From: Saccoglossus kowalevskii
Lineage: Eukaryota > Hemichordata > Enteropneusta > Harrimaniidae
NCBI RefSeq assembly: GCF_000003605.2
Contig: NW_003157426.1
Coordinates: forward strand, 1 to 21,622
Direction of reading: 5' to 3'
DNA: 21,622 nucleotides
Within the stretch, counting starts at the first letter, position 1. Every line of letters starts with the position of its first letter. Under the pieces are notes generated by a model. It did no database searches. It saw only the letters and a program-made list of their open reading frames with translations, and was not told the DNA's origin. Of the stretch, positions 9,836-21,170 are shown in pieces. A program made the position numbers and the translations under genes.

Positions 9836-10603
9836 CAGTACTCCTGTACACCAGAGTAATTGCAGTGGTGTGATACCTATATACAGTACTCCTGTACACC
9901 AGAGTAATTGCAGTGGTGTGATACCTATATACAGTACTCCTGTACACCAGAGTAATTGCAATGGTGTGATACCTATATACAGTACTCCTGTACACCAGAG
10001 TAATTGCTATGGTGTGATACCTATATACAGTACTCCTATACACCAGAGTAATTGCAGTGGTGTGATACCTATATACAGTACTCCTGTACACCAGAGTAAT
10101 TGCAGTGGTGTGATACCTATATACAGTACTCCTGTACACCAGAGTAATTGCAGTGGTGTGATACCTATATACAGTACTCCTATACACCAGAGTAATTGCT
10201 ATGGTGTGATGCCTATATACAGTACTCCTGTACACCAGAGTAATTGCTATGGTGTGATACCTATATACAGTACTCCTGTACACCAGAGTAATTGCTATGG
10301 TGTGATACCTATATACAGTACTCCTGTACACCAGAGTAATTGCTATGGTGTGATACCTATATACAGTACTCCTGTACACCAGAGTAATTGCAGTGGTGTG
10401 ATACCTATATACAGTACTCCTGTACACCAGAGTAATTGCAGTGGTGTGATACCTATATACAGTACTCCTGTACACCAGAGTAATTGCTATGGTGTGATAC
10501 CTATATACAGTACTCCTGTACACCAGAGTAATTGCTATGGTGTGATACCTATATACAGTACTCCTGTACACCAGAGTAATTGCAGTGGTGTGATACCTAT
10601 ATA

Positions 10604-11083
10604 CAGTACTCCTGTACACCAGAGTAATTGCAGTGGTGTGATACCTATAGACAGTACTCCTGTACACCAGAGTAATTGCAGTGGTGTGATACCTATATAC
10701 AGTACTCCTGTACACCAGAGTAATTGCTATGGTGTGATACCTATATACAGTACTCCTGTACACCAGAGTAATTACAATGGTGTGATATCTATATACAGTA
10801 CTCCTGTACACCAGAGTAATTGCTATGGTGTGATACCTATATACAGTACTCCTGTACACCAGAGTAATTGCCATGGTGTGATACCTATATACAGTACTCT
10901 TGTACACCAGAGTAATTACAATGGTGTGATATCTATATACAGTACTCCTGTACACCAGAGTATTTGCAATGGTGTGATACCTATATACAGTACTCCTGTA
11001 CACCAGAGTAATTGCTATGGTGTGATACATATATACAGTACTCCTGTACACCAGAGTAATTGCAATTGTGTGATACCTATATA
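10604..11083. repeat. Variant block G, copy 1 (10 monomers)
   Basis: The order is AGT with T47G, AGT, TAT, AAT (G27A, C41T), TAT, CAT, C9T with AAT (G27A, C41T), A24T, C42A, then AAT followed by a G33T change (AATTGTG). The next monomer, 11084-11131, carries G27T (TTTCT). Copy 2 begins 13 monomers (624 bases) later. Confidence 0.8.
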
Positions 11084-11227
11084 CAGTACTCCTGTACACC
11101 AGAGTAATTTCTATGGTGTGATACCTATAGACATTACTCCTGTACACCAGAGTAATTGCTATGGTGTGATACCTATAGACAGTACTCCTGTACACCAGAG
11201 TAATTGCTATGGTGTGATACCTATATA

Positions 11228-11707
11228 CAGTACTCCTGTACACCAGAGTAATTGCAGTGGTGTGATACCTATAGACAGTACTCATGTACACCAGAGTAAT
11301 TGCAGTGGTGTGATACCTATATACAGTACTCCTGTACACCAGAGTAATTGCTATGGTGTGATACCTATATACAGTACTCCTGTACACCAGAGTAATTACA
11401 ATGGTGTGATATCTATATACAGTACTCCTGTACACCAGAGTAATTGCTATGGTGTGATACCTATATACAGTACTCCTGTACACCAGAGTAATTGCCATGG
11501 TGTGATACCTATATACAGTACTCTTGTACACCAGAGTAATTACAATGGTGTGATATCTATATACAGTACTCCTGTACACCAGAGTATTTGCAATGGTGTG
11601 ATACCTATATACAGTACTCCTGTACACCAGAGTAATTGCTATGGTGTGATACCTATATACAGTACTGCTGTACACCAGAGTAATTGCAATTGTGTGATAC
11701 CTATATA
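11228..11707. repeat. Variant block G, copy 2 (10 monomers)
   Basis: It follows copy 1 at an offset of 624 bases. Differences seen are C9A in the second monomer (CTCATG), no C42A in the ninth, and C9G in the tenth (CTGCTG). Both copies end with the AATTGTG monomer. Confidence 0.8.
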
Positions 11708-12043
11708 CAGTACTCCTGTACACCAGAGTAATTGCTATGGTGTGATACCTATATACAGTACTCCTGTACACCAGAGTAATTGCTATGGTGTGATACCTAT
11801 ATACAGTACTCCTGTACACCAGAGTAATTGCAATGGTGTGATACCTATATACAGTACTCCTGTACACCAGAGTAATTGCTATGGTGTGATACCTATATAC
11901 AGTACTCCTGTACACCAGAGTAATTGCAGTGGAGTGATACCTATATACAGTACTCCTGTACACCAGAGTAATTGCTATGGTGTGATACCTATATACAGTA
12001 CTCCTGTACACCAGAGTAATTGCAGTGGTGTGATACCTATATA

Positions 12044-12571
12044 CAGTACTCCTGTACACCAGAGTAATTGCTATGGTGTGATACCTATATACAGTACTCC
12101 TGTACACCAGAGTAATTGCTATGGTGTGATACCTATATACAGTACTCCTGTACACCAGAGTAATTGCTATGGTGTGATACCTATATACAGTACTCCTGTA
12201 CACCAGAGTAATTGCTATGGTGTGATACCTATATACAGTACTCCTGTACACCAGAGTAATTGCTATGGTGTGATACCTATATACAGTACTCCTGTACACC
12301 AGAGTAATTGCTATGGTGTGATACCTATATACAGTACTCCTGTACACCAGAGTAATTGCTATGGTGTGATACCTATATACAGTACTCCTGTACACCAGAG
12401 TAATTGCTATGGTGTGATACCTATATACAGTACTCCTGTACACCAGAGTAATTGCTATGGTGTGATACCTATATACAGTACTCCTGTACACCAGAGTAAT
12501 TGCTATGGTGTGATACCTATATACAGTACTCCTGTACACCAGAGTAATTGCTATGGTGTGATACCTATATA
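12044..12571. repeat. Run of eleven identical consensus monomers
   Basis: The eleven units are identical base for base to the consensus when the lines are compared. It is the longest uniform stretch in the window. It is bounded by an AGT monomer on the left and an A30G (TGT) monomer at 12572-12619 on the right. Recent local amplification of a single monomer is the simplest reading; a collapsed or expanded assembly is the alternative. Confidence 0.85.
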
Positions 12572-12667
12572 CAGTACTCCTGTACACCAGAGTAATTGCT
12601 GTGGTGTGATACCTATATACAGTACTCCTGTACACCAGAGTAATTGCTATGGTGTGATACCTATATA

Positions 12668-12715
12668 CAGTACTCCTGTACACCAGACTAATTGCTATGA
12701 TGTGATACCTATATA
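12668..12715. repeat. Rare double-variant monomer (G21C + G33A), second copy
   Basis: It carries the same two changes as 912-959 and is likewise followed by two TAT monomers. The third monomer after it differs: here it has C9G and G27T. Confidence 0.75.
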
Positions 12716-13099
12716 CAGTACTCCTGTACACCAGAGTAATTGCTATGGTGTGATACCTATATACAGTACTCCTGTACACCAGAGTAATTGCTATGGTGTG
12801 ATACCTATATACAGTACTGCTGTACACCAGAGTAATTTCTATGGTGTGATACCTATATACAGTACTCCTGTACACCAGAGTAATTGCTATGGTGTGATAC
12901 CTATATACAGTACTCCTGTACACCAGAGTAATTGCTATGGTGTGATACCTATATACAGTACTCCTGTACACCAGTGTAATTGCTATGGTGTGATACCTAT
13001 ATACAGTACTCCTGTACACCAGAGTAATTGCTATGGTGTGATACCTATATACAGTACTCCTGTACACCAGAGTAATTGCTATGGTGTGATACCTATATA

Positions 13100-13339
13100 A
13101 AGTACTCCTGTACACCAGAGTAATTGCAGTGGTGTGATACCTATATACAGTACTCCTGTACACCAGAGTAATCGCTATGGTGTGATACTTATATACAGTA
13201 CTCCTCTACACCAGAGTAATTGCAGTGGTGTGATACCTATATACAGTACTTCAGTACACCGGAGTAATTGCTATGGTGTGATACCTATATACAGTACTCC
13301 TGTACACCAGAGTAATTGCAATGGTGTGATACCTATATA
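13100..13339. repeat. Variant block A, copy 3
   Basis: The first monomer starts with A in place of C1 (TATATAAAGT), which makes an in-frame TAA at 13098-13100 on the plus strand. Next comes a T26C plus C42T monomer (AATCGCT), then AGT with G11C, then the C8T/T10A/A18G monomer at 13244-13291, then AAT. Copies 4 and 5 share C1A and T26C; copy 5 also shares G11C. Confidence 0.8.
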
Positions 13340-13387
13340 CAGTACTCCTGTACACCAGAGTAATTGCTATGGTGTGATACCTATATA

Positions 13388-13675
13388 CAGTACTCCTGTA
13401 CACCAGAGTAAATACAATGGTGTGATATCTATATACAGTACTCCTGTACACCAGAGTAATTGCTATGGTGTGATACCTATATACAGTACTCCTGTACACC
13501 AGAGTAATTGCCATGGTGTGATACCTATATACAGTACTCTTGTACACCAGAGTAATTACAATGGTGTGATATCTATATACAGTACTCCTGTACACCAGAG
13601 TATTTGCAATGGTGTGATACCTATATACAGTACTCCTGTACACCAGAGTAATTGCTATGGTGTGATACCTATATA
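13388..13675. repeat. Partial variant block G, copy 3 (6 monomers)
   Basis: The order AAT (G27A, C41T, with T25A), TAT, CAT, C9T with AAT (G27A, C41T), A24T, TAT matches the centre of G1 and G2. The CAT triplet lies exactly 42 monomers after that of copy 2. Confidence 0.72.
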
Positions 13676-13771
13676 CAGTACTCCTGTACACCAGAGTAAT
13701 TGCAGTGGTGTGATACCTATATACAGTACTCCTGTACACCAGAGTAATTACAGTGGTGTGATATCTATATA

Positions 13772-13919
13772 CAGTACTCCTGTACCACCAGAGTAATTGC
13801 TATGGTGTGATACCTATATACAGTACTCCTGTACACCAGAGTAATTGCATGTGGTGTGATACCTTATATACAGTACTCCTGTACACCAGAGTAATTGCTA
13901 TGGGTGTGATGCCTATATA
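13772..13919. repeat. Three successive over-length monomers (49, 50, 49 bp)
   Basis: The monomer at 13772-13820 has an extra C (GTACCACC). That at 13821-13870 has two extra T (GCATGTGG and ACCTTATATA). That at 13871-13919 has an extra G (TGGGTG) and A40G. Four of the window's thirteen length changes fall in 148 bases. The cluster could be a rearrangement junction or poorly polished assembly. Confidence 0.88.
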
Positions 13920-14831
13920 CAGTACTCCTGTACACCAGAGTAATTGCAGTGGTGTGATACCTATATACAGTACTCCTGTACACCAGAGTAATTGCAGTGG
14001 TGTGATACCTATATACAGTACTCCTGTACACCAGAGTAATTGCTATGGTGTGATACCTATATACAGTACTCCTGTACACCAGAGTAATTGCAATGGTGTG
14101 ATACCTATATACAGTACTCCTGTACACCAGAGTAATTGCAATGGTGTGATACATATATACAGTACTCCTGTACACCAGAGTAATTGCAGTGGTGTGATAC
14201 ATATATACAGTACTCCTGTACACCAGAGTAATTGCTATGGTGTGATACCTATATACAGTACTCCTGTACATCAGAGTAATTGCAATGGTGTGATACCTAT
14301 ATACAGTACTCTTGTACACCAGAGTAATTGCAATGGTGTGATATCTATATATAGTACTCCTGTACACCAGAGTAATTGCTATGGTGTGATACCTATATAC
14401 AGTACTCCTGTACACCAGAGTAATTGCTATGGTGTGATACCTATATACAGTACTCCTGTACACCAGAGTAATTGCTATGGTGTGATACCTATATACAGTA
14501 CTCCTGTACACCAGCGTAAGTGCAGTGGTGTGATACCTATATACAGTACTCCTGTACACCAGAGTAATTGCTATGGTGTGATACCTATATACAGTACTCC
14601 TGTACACCAGAGTAATTGCTATGGTGTGATACCTATATACAGTACTCCTGTACACCAGAGTAATTGCAATGGTGTGATACCTATATACAGTACTCCTGTA
14701 CACCAGAGTAATTGCTATGGTGTGATACCTATATACAGTACTCCTGTACACCAGAGTAATTGCAGTGGTGTGATACCTATATACAGTACTCCTGTACACC
14801 AGAGTAATTGCTATGGTGTGATACCTATATA

Positions 14832-14879
14832 CAGTACTCCTGTACACCAGAGTAATTAATATGGTGTGATACCTATATA
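14832..14879. repeat. Monomer with substitution-made stop (AATTAATATGG)
   Basis: Changes at the G27-C28 region turn the usual TGC into TAA at 14857-14859, ending the plus-strand open frame. No other monomer in the window shows this form. Confidence 0.8.
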
Positions 14880-14927
14880 CAGTACGCCTGTACACCAGAG
14901 TAATTGCTATGGTGTGATACCTATATA

Positions 14928-15455
14928 CAGTACTCCTGTACACCAGAGTAATTGCTATGGTGTGATACATATATACAGTACTCCTGTACACCAGAGTAAT
15001 TGCTATGGTGTGATACCTATATACAGTACTCCTGTACACCAGAGTAATTGCTATGGTGTGATGCCTATATACAGTACGCCTGTACACCAGAGTAATTGCC
15101 ATGGTGTGATACCTATATACAGTACTCCTGTACACCAGAGTAATTGCTATGGTGTGATACCTATATACAGTACTCCTGTACACCAGAGTAATTGCTATGG
15201 TGTGATACCTATATACAGTACGCCTGTACACCAGAGTAATTGCTATGGTGTGATACCTATATACAGTACTCCTGTACACCAGAGTAATTGCTATGGTGTG
15301 ATACCTATATACAGTACTCCTGTACACCGGAGTAATTGCTATGGTGTGATACCTATATACAGTACTCCTGTACACCAGAGTAATTGCAATGGTGTGATAC
15401 CTATATACAGTACTCCTGTACACCAGAGTAATTGCTATAGTGTGATACCTATATA
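14928..15455. repeat. Variant block B, copy 4 (second subtype)
   Basis: The order is C42A, plain, A40G, T7G with CAT, plain, plain, T7G, plain, A18G, AAT, plain (with a G33A change). The two T7G monomers start at 15072 and 15216, three apart in place of two, and the first has CAT. Copy 5 shares both traits. Block K copy 4 follows without a gap. Confidence 0.8.
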
Positions 15456-15839
15456 CAGTACTCCTGTACACCAGAGTAATTGCAATGGTGTGATACCTAT
15501 ATACAGTACTCCTGTACACCAGAGTAATTGCCATGGTGTGATACCTATATACAGTACTCCTGTACACCAGAGTAAATGCTATGGTGTGATACATATATAC
15601 AGTACTCCTGTACACCAGAGTAATTGCTATGGTGTGATACATATATACAGTACTCCTGTACACCAGAGTAATTGCAATGGTGTGATACCTATATACAGTA
15701 CTCCTGTACACCAGAGTAATTGCTATGGTGTGATACCTGTATACAGTACTCCTGTACACCAGAGTAATTGCAGTGGTGTGATACCTATATACAGTACTCC
15801 TGTACACCAGAGTAATTGCAGTGGTGTGATACCTATATA
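15456..15839. repeat. Variant block K, copy 4 (8 monomers)
   Basis: The full order AAT, CAT, T25A+C42A, C42A, AAT, A44G, AGT, AGT is present. It is followed by C42A, plain, and an A40G-bearing monomer, which is how block B starts, so a truncated B copy begins at 15840. Confidence 0.8.
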
Positions 15840-15935
15840 CAGTACTCCTGTACACCAGAGTAATTGCTATGGTGTGATACATATATACAGTACTCCTGTA
15901 CACCAGAGTAATTGCTATGGTGTGATACCTATATA

Positions 15936-15985
15936 CAGTACTCCTGTACACCAGAGTAATTGCTATTATGTGATGCATATATATA
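15936..15985. repeat. 50-bp monomer (extra AT)
   Basis: The TATATA tract is two bases longer (GCATATATATA), and the unit also has changes at 32-33 (TATTATG) and A40G with C42A. It lies where the truncated block B after K4 breaks off. Confidence 0.87.
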
Positions 15986-16705
15986 CAGTACTCCTGTACA
16001 CCAGAGTAATTGCTATGGTGTGATACCTATATACAGTACTCCTGTACACCAGAGTAATTGCAGTGGTGTGATACCTATATACAGTACTCCTGTACACCAG
16101 AGTAATTGCTATGGTGTGATACCTATATACAGTACTCCTGTACACCAGAGTAATTGCTATGGTGTGATACCTATATACAGTACTCCTCTACACCAGAGTA
16201 ATTGCAATGGTGTGATACCTATATACAGTACTCCTGTACACCAGAGTAATTGCCATGGTGTGATACCTATATACAGTACTCCTGTACACCAGAGTAATTG
16301 CTATGGTGTGATACCTATATACAGTACTCCTGTACACCAGAGTAATTGCTATGGTGTGATACCTATATACAGTACTTCTGTACACCAGAGTAATTGCTAT
16401 GGTGTGATACCTATATACAGTACTCCTGTACACCAGAGTAATTGCTATGGTGTGATACCTATATACAGTACTCCTGTGCACCAGAGTAATTGCAGTGGTG
16501 TGATACCTATATACAGTACTCCAGTACACCAGAGTAATTGCTATGGTGTGATACCTATATACAGTACTCGTGTGCACCAGAGTAATTGCTATGGTGTGAT
16601 ACCTATATACAGTACTCCAGTACACCAGAGTAATTGCTATGGTGTGATACCTATATACAGTACTCCTGTACACCAGAGTAATTGCTATGGTGTGATACCT
16701 ATATA

Positions 16706-16993
16706 AAGTACTCCTGTACACCAGAGTAATTGCAGTGGTGTGATACCTATATACAGTACTCCTGTACACCAGAGTAATCGCTATGGTGTGATACTTATAT
16801 ACAGTACTCCTGTACACCAGAGTAATTGCAGTGGTGTGATACCTATATACAGTACTTCAGTACACCGGAGTAATTGCTATGGTGTGATACCTATATACAG
16901 TACTCCTGTACACCAGAGTAATTGCAATGGTGTGATACCTATATACAGTACTCCTGTACACCAGAGTAATTGCAATGGTGTGATACCTATATA
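16706..16993. repeat. Variant block A, copy 4
   Basis: It starts with C1A (TAA at 16704-16706) and the T26C+C42T monomer. The AGT monomer here keeps G11, unlike copies 3 and 5. The C8T/T10A/A18G monomer is at 16850-16897, followed by two AAT monomers. Downstream monomers to about 17329 match those after copy 2, including the G33C monomer (GCTGTG near 17121). Confidence 0.8.
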
Positions 16994-17953
16994 CAGTACT
17001 CTTGTACACCAGAGTAATTGCTATGGTGTGATATCTATATACAGTACTCCTGTACACCAGAGTAATTGCTATGGTGTGATACCTATATACAGTACTCCTG
17101 TACACCAGAGTAATTGCTATGCTGTGATACCTATATACAGTACTCCTGTACACCAGAGTAATTGCTATGGTGTGATACCTATATACAGTACTCCAGTACA
17201 CCAGAGTAATTGCTATGGTGTGATACCTATATACAGTACTCCTGTACACCAGAGTAATTGCAGTGGTGTGATACCTATATACAGTACTCCTGTACACCAG
17301 AGTAATTACAATGGTGTGATATCTATATACAGTACTCCTGTACACCAGAGTAATTGCTATGGTGTGATACCTATAGACAGTACTCCTGTACACCAGAGTA
17401 ATTGCTATGGTGTGATACCTATATACAGTACTCCTGTACACCAGAGTAATTGCTATGGTGTGATACCTATATACAGTACTCCTGTACACCAGAGTAATTG
17501 CTATGGTGTGATACCTATATACAGTACTTCTGTACACCAGAGTAATTGCAATGGTGTGATACCTATATACAGTAGTCCTGTACACCAGAGTAATTGCTAT
17601 GGTGTGATACCTATATACAGTACTCCTATGCACCAGAGTAATTGCTATGGTGTGATACCTATATACAGTACTCCTGTACACCAGAGTAATTGCTATGGTG
17701 TGATACCTATATACAGTACTCCTGTACACCAGAGTAATTGCTATGGTGTGATACCTATATACAGTACTCCTATACACCAGAGTAATTGCTATGGTGTGAC
17801 ACCTATATACAGTACTCCTGTACACCAGAGTAATTGCTATGGTGTGATACCTATATACAGTACTCCTGTACACCAGAGTAATTGCAATGGTGTGATACCT
17901 CTTTACAGTACTCCTGTACACCAGAGTAATTGCTATGGTGTGATACCTATATA

Positions 17954-18290
17954 CAGTACTCATGCACACCAGAGTAATTCCTATGGTGTGATACATATAT
18001 ACAGTACTCCTGTACACCAGAGTAATTGCTATGGTGTGATACCTATATACAGTACTCCTGTACACCAGAGTAATTGCTATGGTGTGATACCTATATACAG
18101 TACTCCTGTACACCAGAGTATTTGCAATGGTGTGATACCTATATACAGTACTCCTGTACACCAGAGTAATTGCTATGGTGTAATACCTATATACAGTACT
18201 CCTGTACACCAGAGTAATTGCTATGGTGTGATACCTATATACAGTACTCCTGTACACCAGGAGTAATTGCTGTGGTGTGATACCTATATA
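17954..18290. repeat. Variant block F, copy 2, ending in a 49-bp monomer
   Basis: The order is C42A (with C9A, T12C and G27C), plain, plain, A24T, G37A, plain, A30G. The last monomer, 18242-18290, has an extra G (CCAGGAGT), which interrupts both open frames. The first monomer resembles that at 20979, which also has C9A, G27C and C42A. Confidence 0.75.
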
Positions 18291-18434
18291 CAGTACTCCT
18301 GTACACCAGAGTAATTGCTATGGTGTGATACCTATATACAGTACTCCTGTACACCAGAGTAATTGCTATGGTGTGATACCTATATACAGAACTCCTGTAC
18401 ACCAGAGTAAATGCTATGGTGTGATACCTATATA

Positions 18435-18674
18435 CAGTACTCCTGTACACCAGAGTAATTGCAATGGTGTGATACCTATATACAGTACTCCTGTACACCA
18501 GAGTAATTGCCATGGTGTGATACCTATATACAGTACTCCTGTACACCAGAGTAAATGCTATGGTGTGATACATATATACAGTACTCCTGTACACCAGAGT
18601 AATTGCTATGGTGTGATACATATATACAGTACTCCTGTACACCAGAGTAATTGCAATGGTGTGATACCTATATA
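18435..18674. repeat. Partial variant block K, copy 5 (5 monomers)
   Basis: AAT, CAT, T25A+C42A, C42A, AAT are present, then the sequence changes to plain TAT monomers in place of A44G, AGT, AGT. It is a truncated block K. Confidence 0.72.
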
Positions 18675-18866
18675 CAGTACTCCTGTACACCAGAGTAATT
18701 GCTATGGTGTGATACCTATATACAGTACTCCTGTACACCAGAGTAATTGCTATGGTGTGATACCTATATACAGTACTCCTGTACACCAGAGTAATTGCTA
18801 TGGTGTGATACCTATATACAGTACTCCTGTACACCAGAGTAATTGCTATGGTGTGATACCTATATA

Positions 18867-19154
18867 AAGTACTCCTGTACACCAGAGTAATTGCAGTGGT
18901 GTGATACCTATATACAGTACTCCTGTACACCAGAGTAATCGCTATGGTGTGATACTTATATACAGTACTCCTCTACACCAGAGTAATTGCAGTGGTGTGA
19001 TACCTATATACAGTACTTCAGTACACCGGAGTAATTGCTATGGTGTGATACCTATATACAGTACTCCTGTACACCAGAGTAATTGCAATGGTGTGATACC
19101 TATATACAGTACTCCTGTACACCAGAGTAATTGCAATGGTGTGATACCTATATA
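18867..19154. repeat. Variant block A, copy 5
   Basis: It has C1A (TAA at 18865-18867), T26C+C42T, G11C with AGT, the C8T/T10A/A18G monomer at 19011-19058 and two AAT monomers. It is closest to copy 3 in its left part and to copy 4 in its right part, so it may be a mosaic. Confidence 0.78.
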
Positions 19155-19346
19155 CAGTACTCTTGTACACCAGAGTAATTGCTATGGTGTGATATCTATA
19201 TACAGTACTCCTGTACACCAGAGTAATTGCTATGGTGTGATACCTATATACAGTACTCCTGTACACCAGAGTAATTGCTATGGTGTGATACCTATATACA
19301 GTACTCCTGTACACCAGAGTAATTGCTATGGTGTGATACCTATATA

Positions 19347-20114
19347 CAGTACTCCAGTACACCTGAGTAATTGCTATGGTGTGATACCTATATACAGTAC
19401 TCCTGTACACCAGAGTAATTGCAGTGGTGTGATACCTATATACAGTACTCCTGTACACCAGAGTAATTACAGTGGTGTGATATCTATATACAGTACTCCT
19501 GTACACCAGAGTAATTGCTATGGTGTGATACCTATATACAGTACTCCTGTACACCAGAGTAATTGCAGTGGTGTGATACCTATATACAGTACTCCTGTAC
19601 ACCAGAGTAATTGCTATGGTGTGATACCTATATACAGTACTCCTGTACACCAGAGTAATTGCTATGGTGGGATACCTATATACAGTACTCCTGTACACCA
19701 GAGTAATTGCTATGGTGTGATACCTATATACAGTACTCCTGTACACCAGAGTAATTGCAATGGTGTGATACCTATATACAGTACTCCTGTACACCAGAGT
19801 AATTGCCATGGTGTGATACCTATATACAGTACTCCTGTACACCAGAGTAAATGCTATGGTGTGATACATATATACAGTACTCCTGTACACCAGAGTAATT
19901 GCTATGGTGTGATACATATATACAGTACTCCTGTACACCAGAGTAATTGCAATGGTGTGATACCTATATACAGTACTCCTGTACACCAGAGTAATTGCTA
20001 TGGTGTGATACCTGTATACAGTACTCCTGTACACCAGAGTAATTGCAGTGGTGTGATACCTATATACAGTACTCCTGTACACCAGAGTAATTGCAGTGGT
20101 GTGATACCTATATA
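19347..20114. repeat. Variant block C, copy 2 (16 monomers, contains block K copy 6)
   Basis: It opens with the T10A+A18T monomer and includes the T36G monomer ending near 19671. From 19731 it holds a complete block K (T25A+C42A at 19827). It matches 5376-6143 over all 16 monomers with few substitutions, and it runs directly into block B copy 5. Confidence 0.82.
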
Positions 20115-20642
20115 CAGTACTCCTGTACACCAGAGTAATTGCTATGGTGTGATACATATATACAGTACTCCTGTACACCAGAGTAATTGCTATGGTGTGA
20201 TACCTATATACAGTACTCCTGTACACCAGAGTAATTGCTATGGTGTGATGCCTATATACAGTACGCCTGTACACCAGAGTAATTGCCATGGTGTGATACC
20301 TATATACAGTACTCCTGTACACCAGAGTAATTGCTATGGTGTGATACCTATATACAGGACTCCTGTACACCAGAGTAATTGCTATGGTGTGATACCTATA
20401 TACAGTACGCCTGTACACCAGAGTAATTGCTATGGTGTGATACCTATATACAGTACTCCTGTACACCAGAGTAATTGCTATGGTGTGATACCTATATACA
20501 GTACTCCTGTACACCGGAGTAATTGCTATGGTGTGATACCTATATACAGTACTCCTGTACACCAGAGTAATTGCAATGGTGTGATACCTATATACAGTAC
20601 TCCTGTACACCAGAGTAATTGCTATGGTGTGATACCTATGTA
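20115..20642. repeat. Variant block B, copy 5 (second subtype)
   Basis: The T7G monomers start at 20259 (with CAT) and 20403, three apart, as in copy 4. Private changes are T4G (CAGGAC) at 20355 and A46G in the last monomer (CCTATGTAC). The join from block K to block B matches the start of the truncated B after K4. Confidence 0.8.
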
Positions 20643-21170
20643 CAGTACTCCTGTACACCAGAGTAATTGCAGTGGTGTGATACCTATATACAGTACTCCT
20701 GTACACCAGAGTAATTGCTATGGTGTGATACCTATATACAGTACTCCTGTACACCAGAGTAATTGCAGTGGTGTGATACCTATATACAGTAGTCCTGTAC
20801 ACCAGAGTAATTGCTATGGTGTGATACCTATATACAGTACTCCTGTACACCAGAGTAATTGCTATGGTGTGATACCTATATACAGTACTCCTGTACACCA
20901 GAGTAATTGCTATGGTGTGATACCTATATACAGTACTCCTGTACACCAGAGTAATTGCTATGGTGTGATACCTATATACAGTACTCATGTACACCAGAGT
21001 AATTCCCATGGTGTGATACATATATACAGTACTCCTGTACACCAGAGTAATTGCTATGGTGTGATACCTATATACAGTACTCCTGTACAGCAGAGTAATT
21101 GCTATGGTGTGATATCTATATACAGTACTCCTGTACACCAGAGTAATTGCCATGGTGTGATACCTATATA

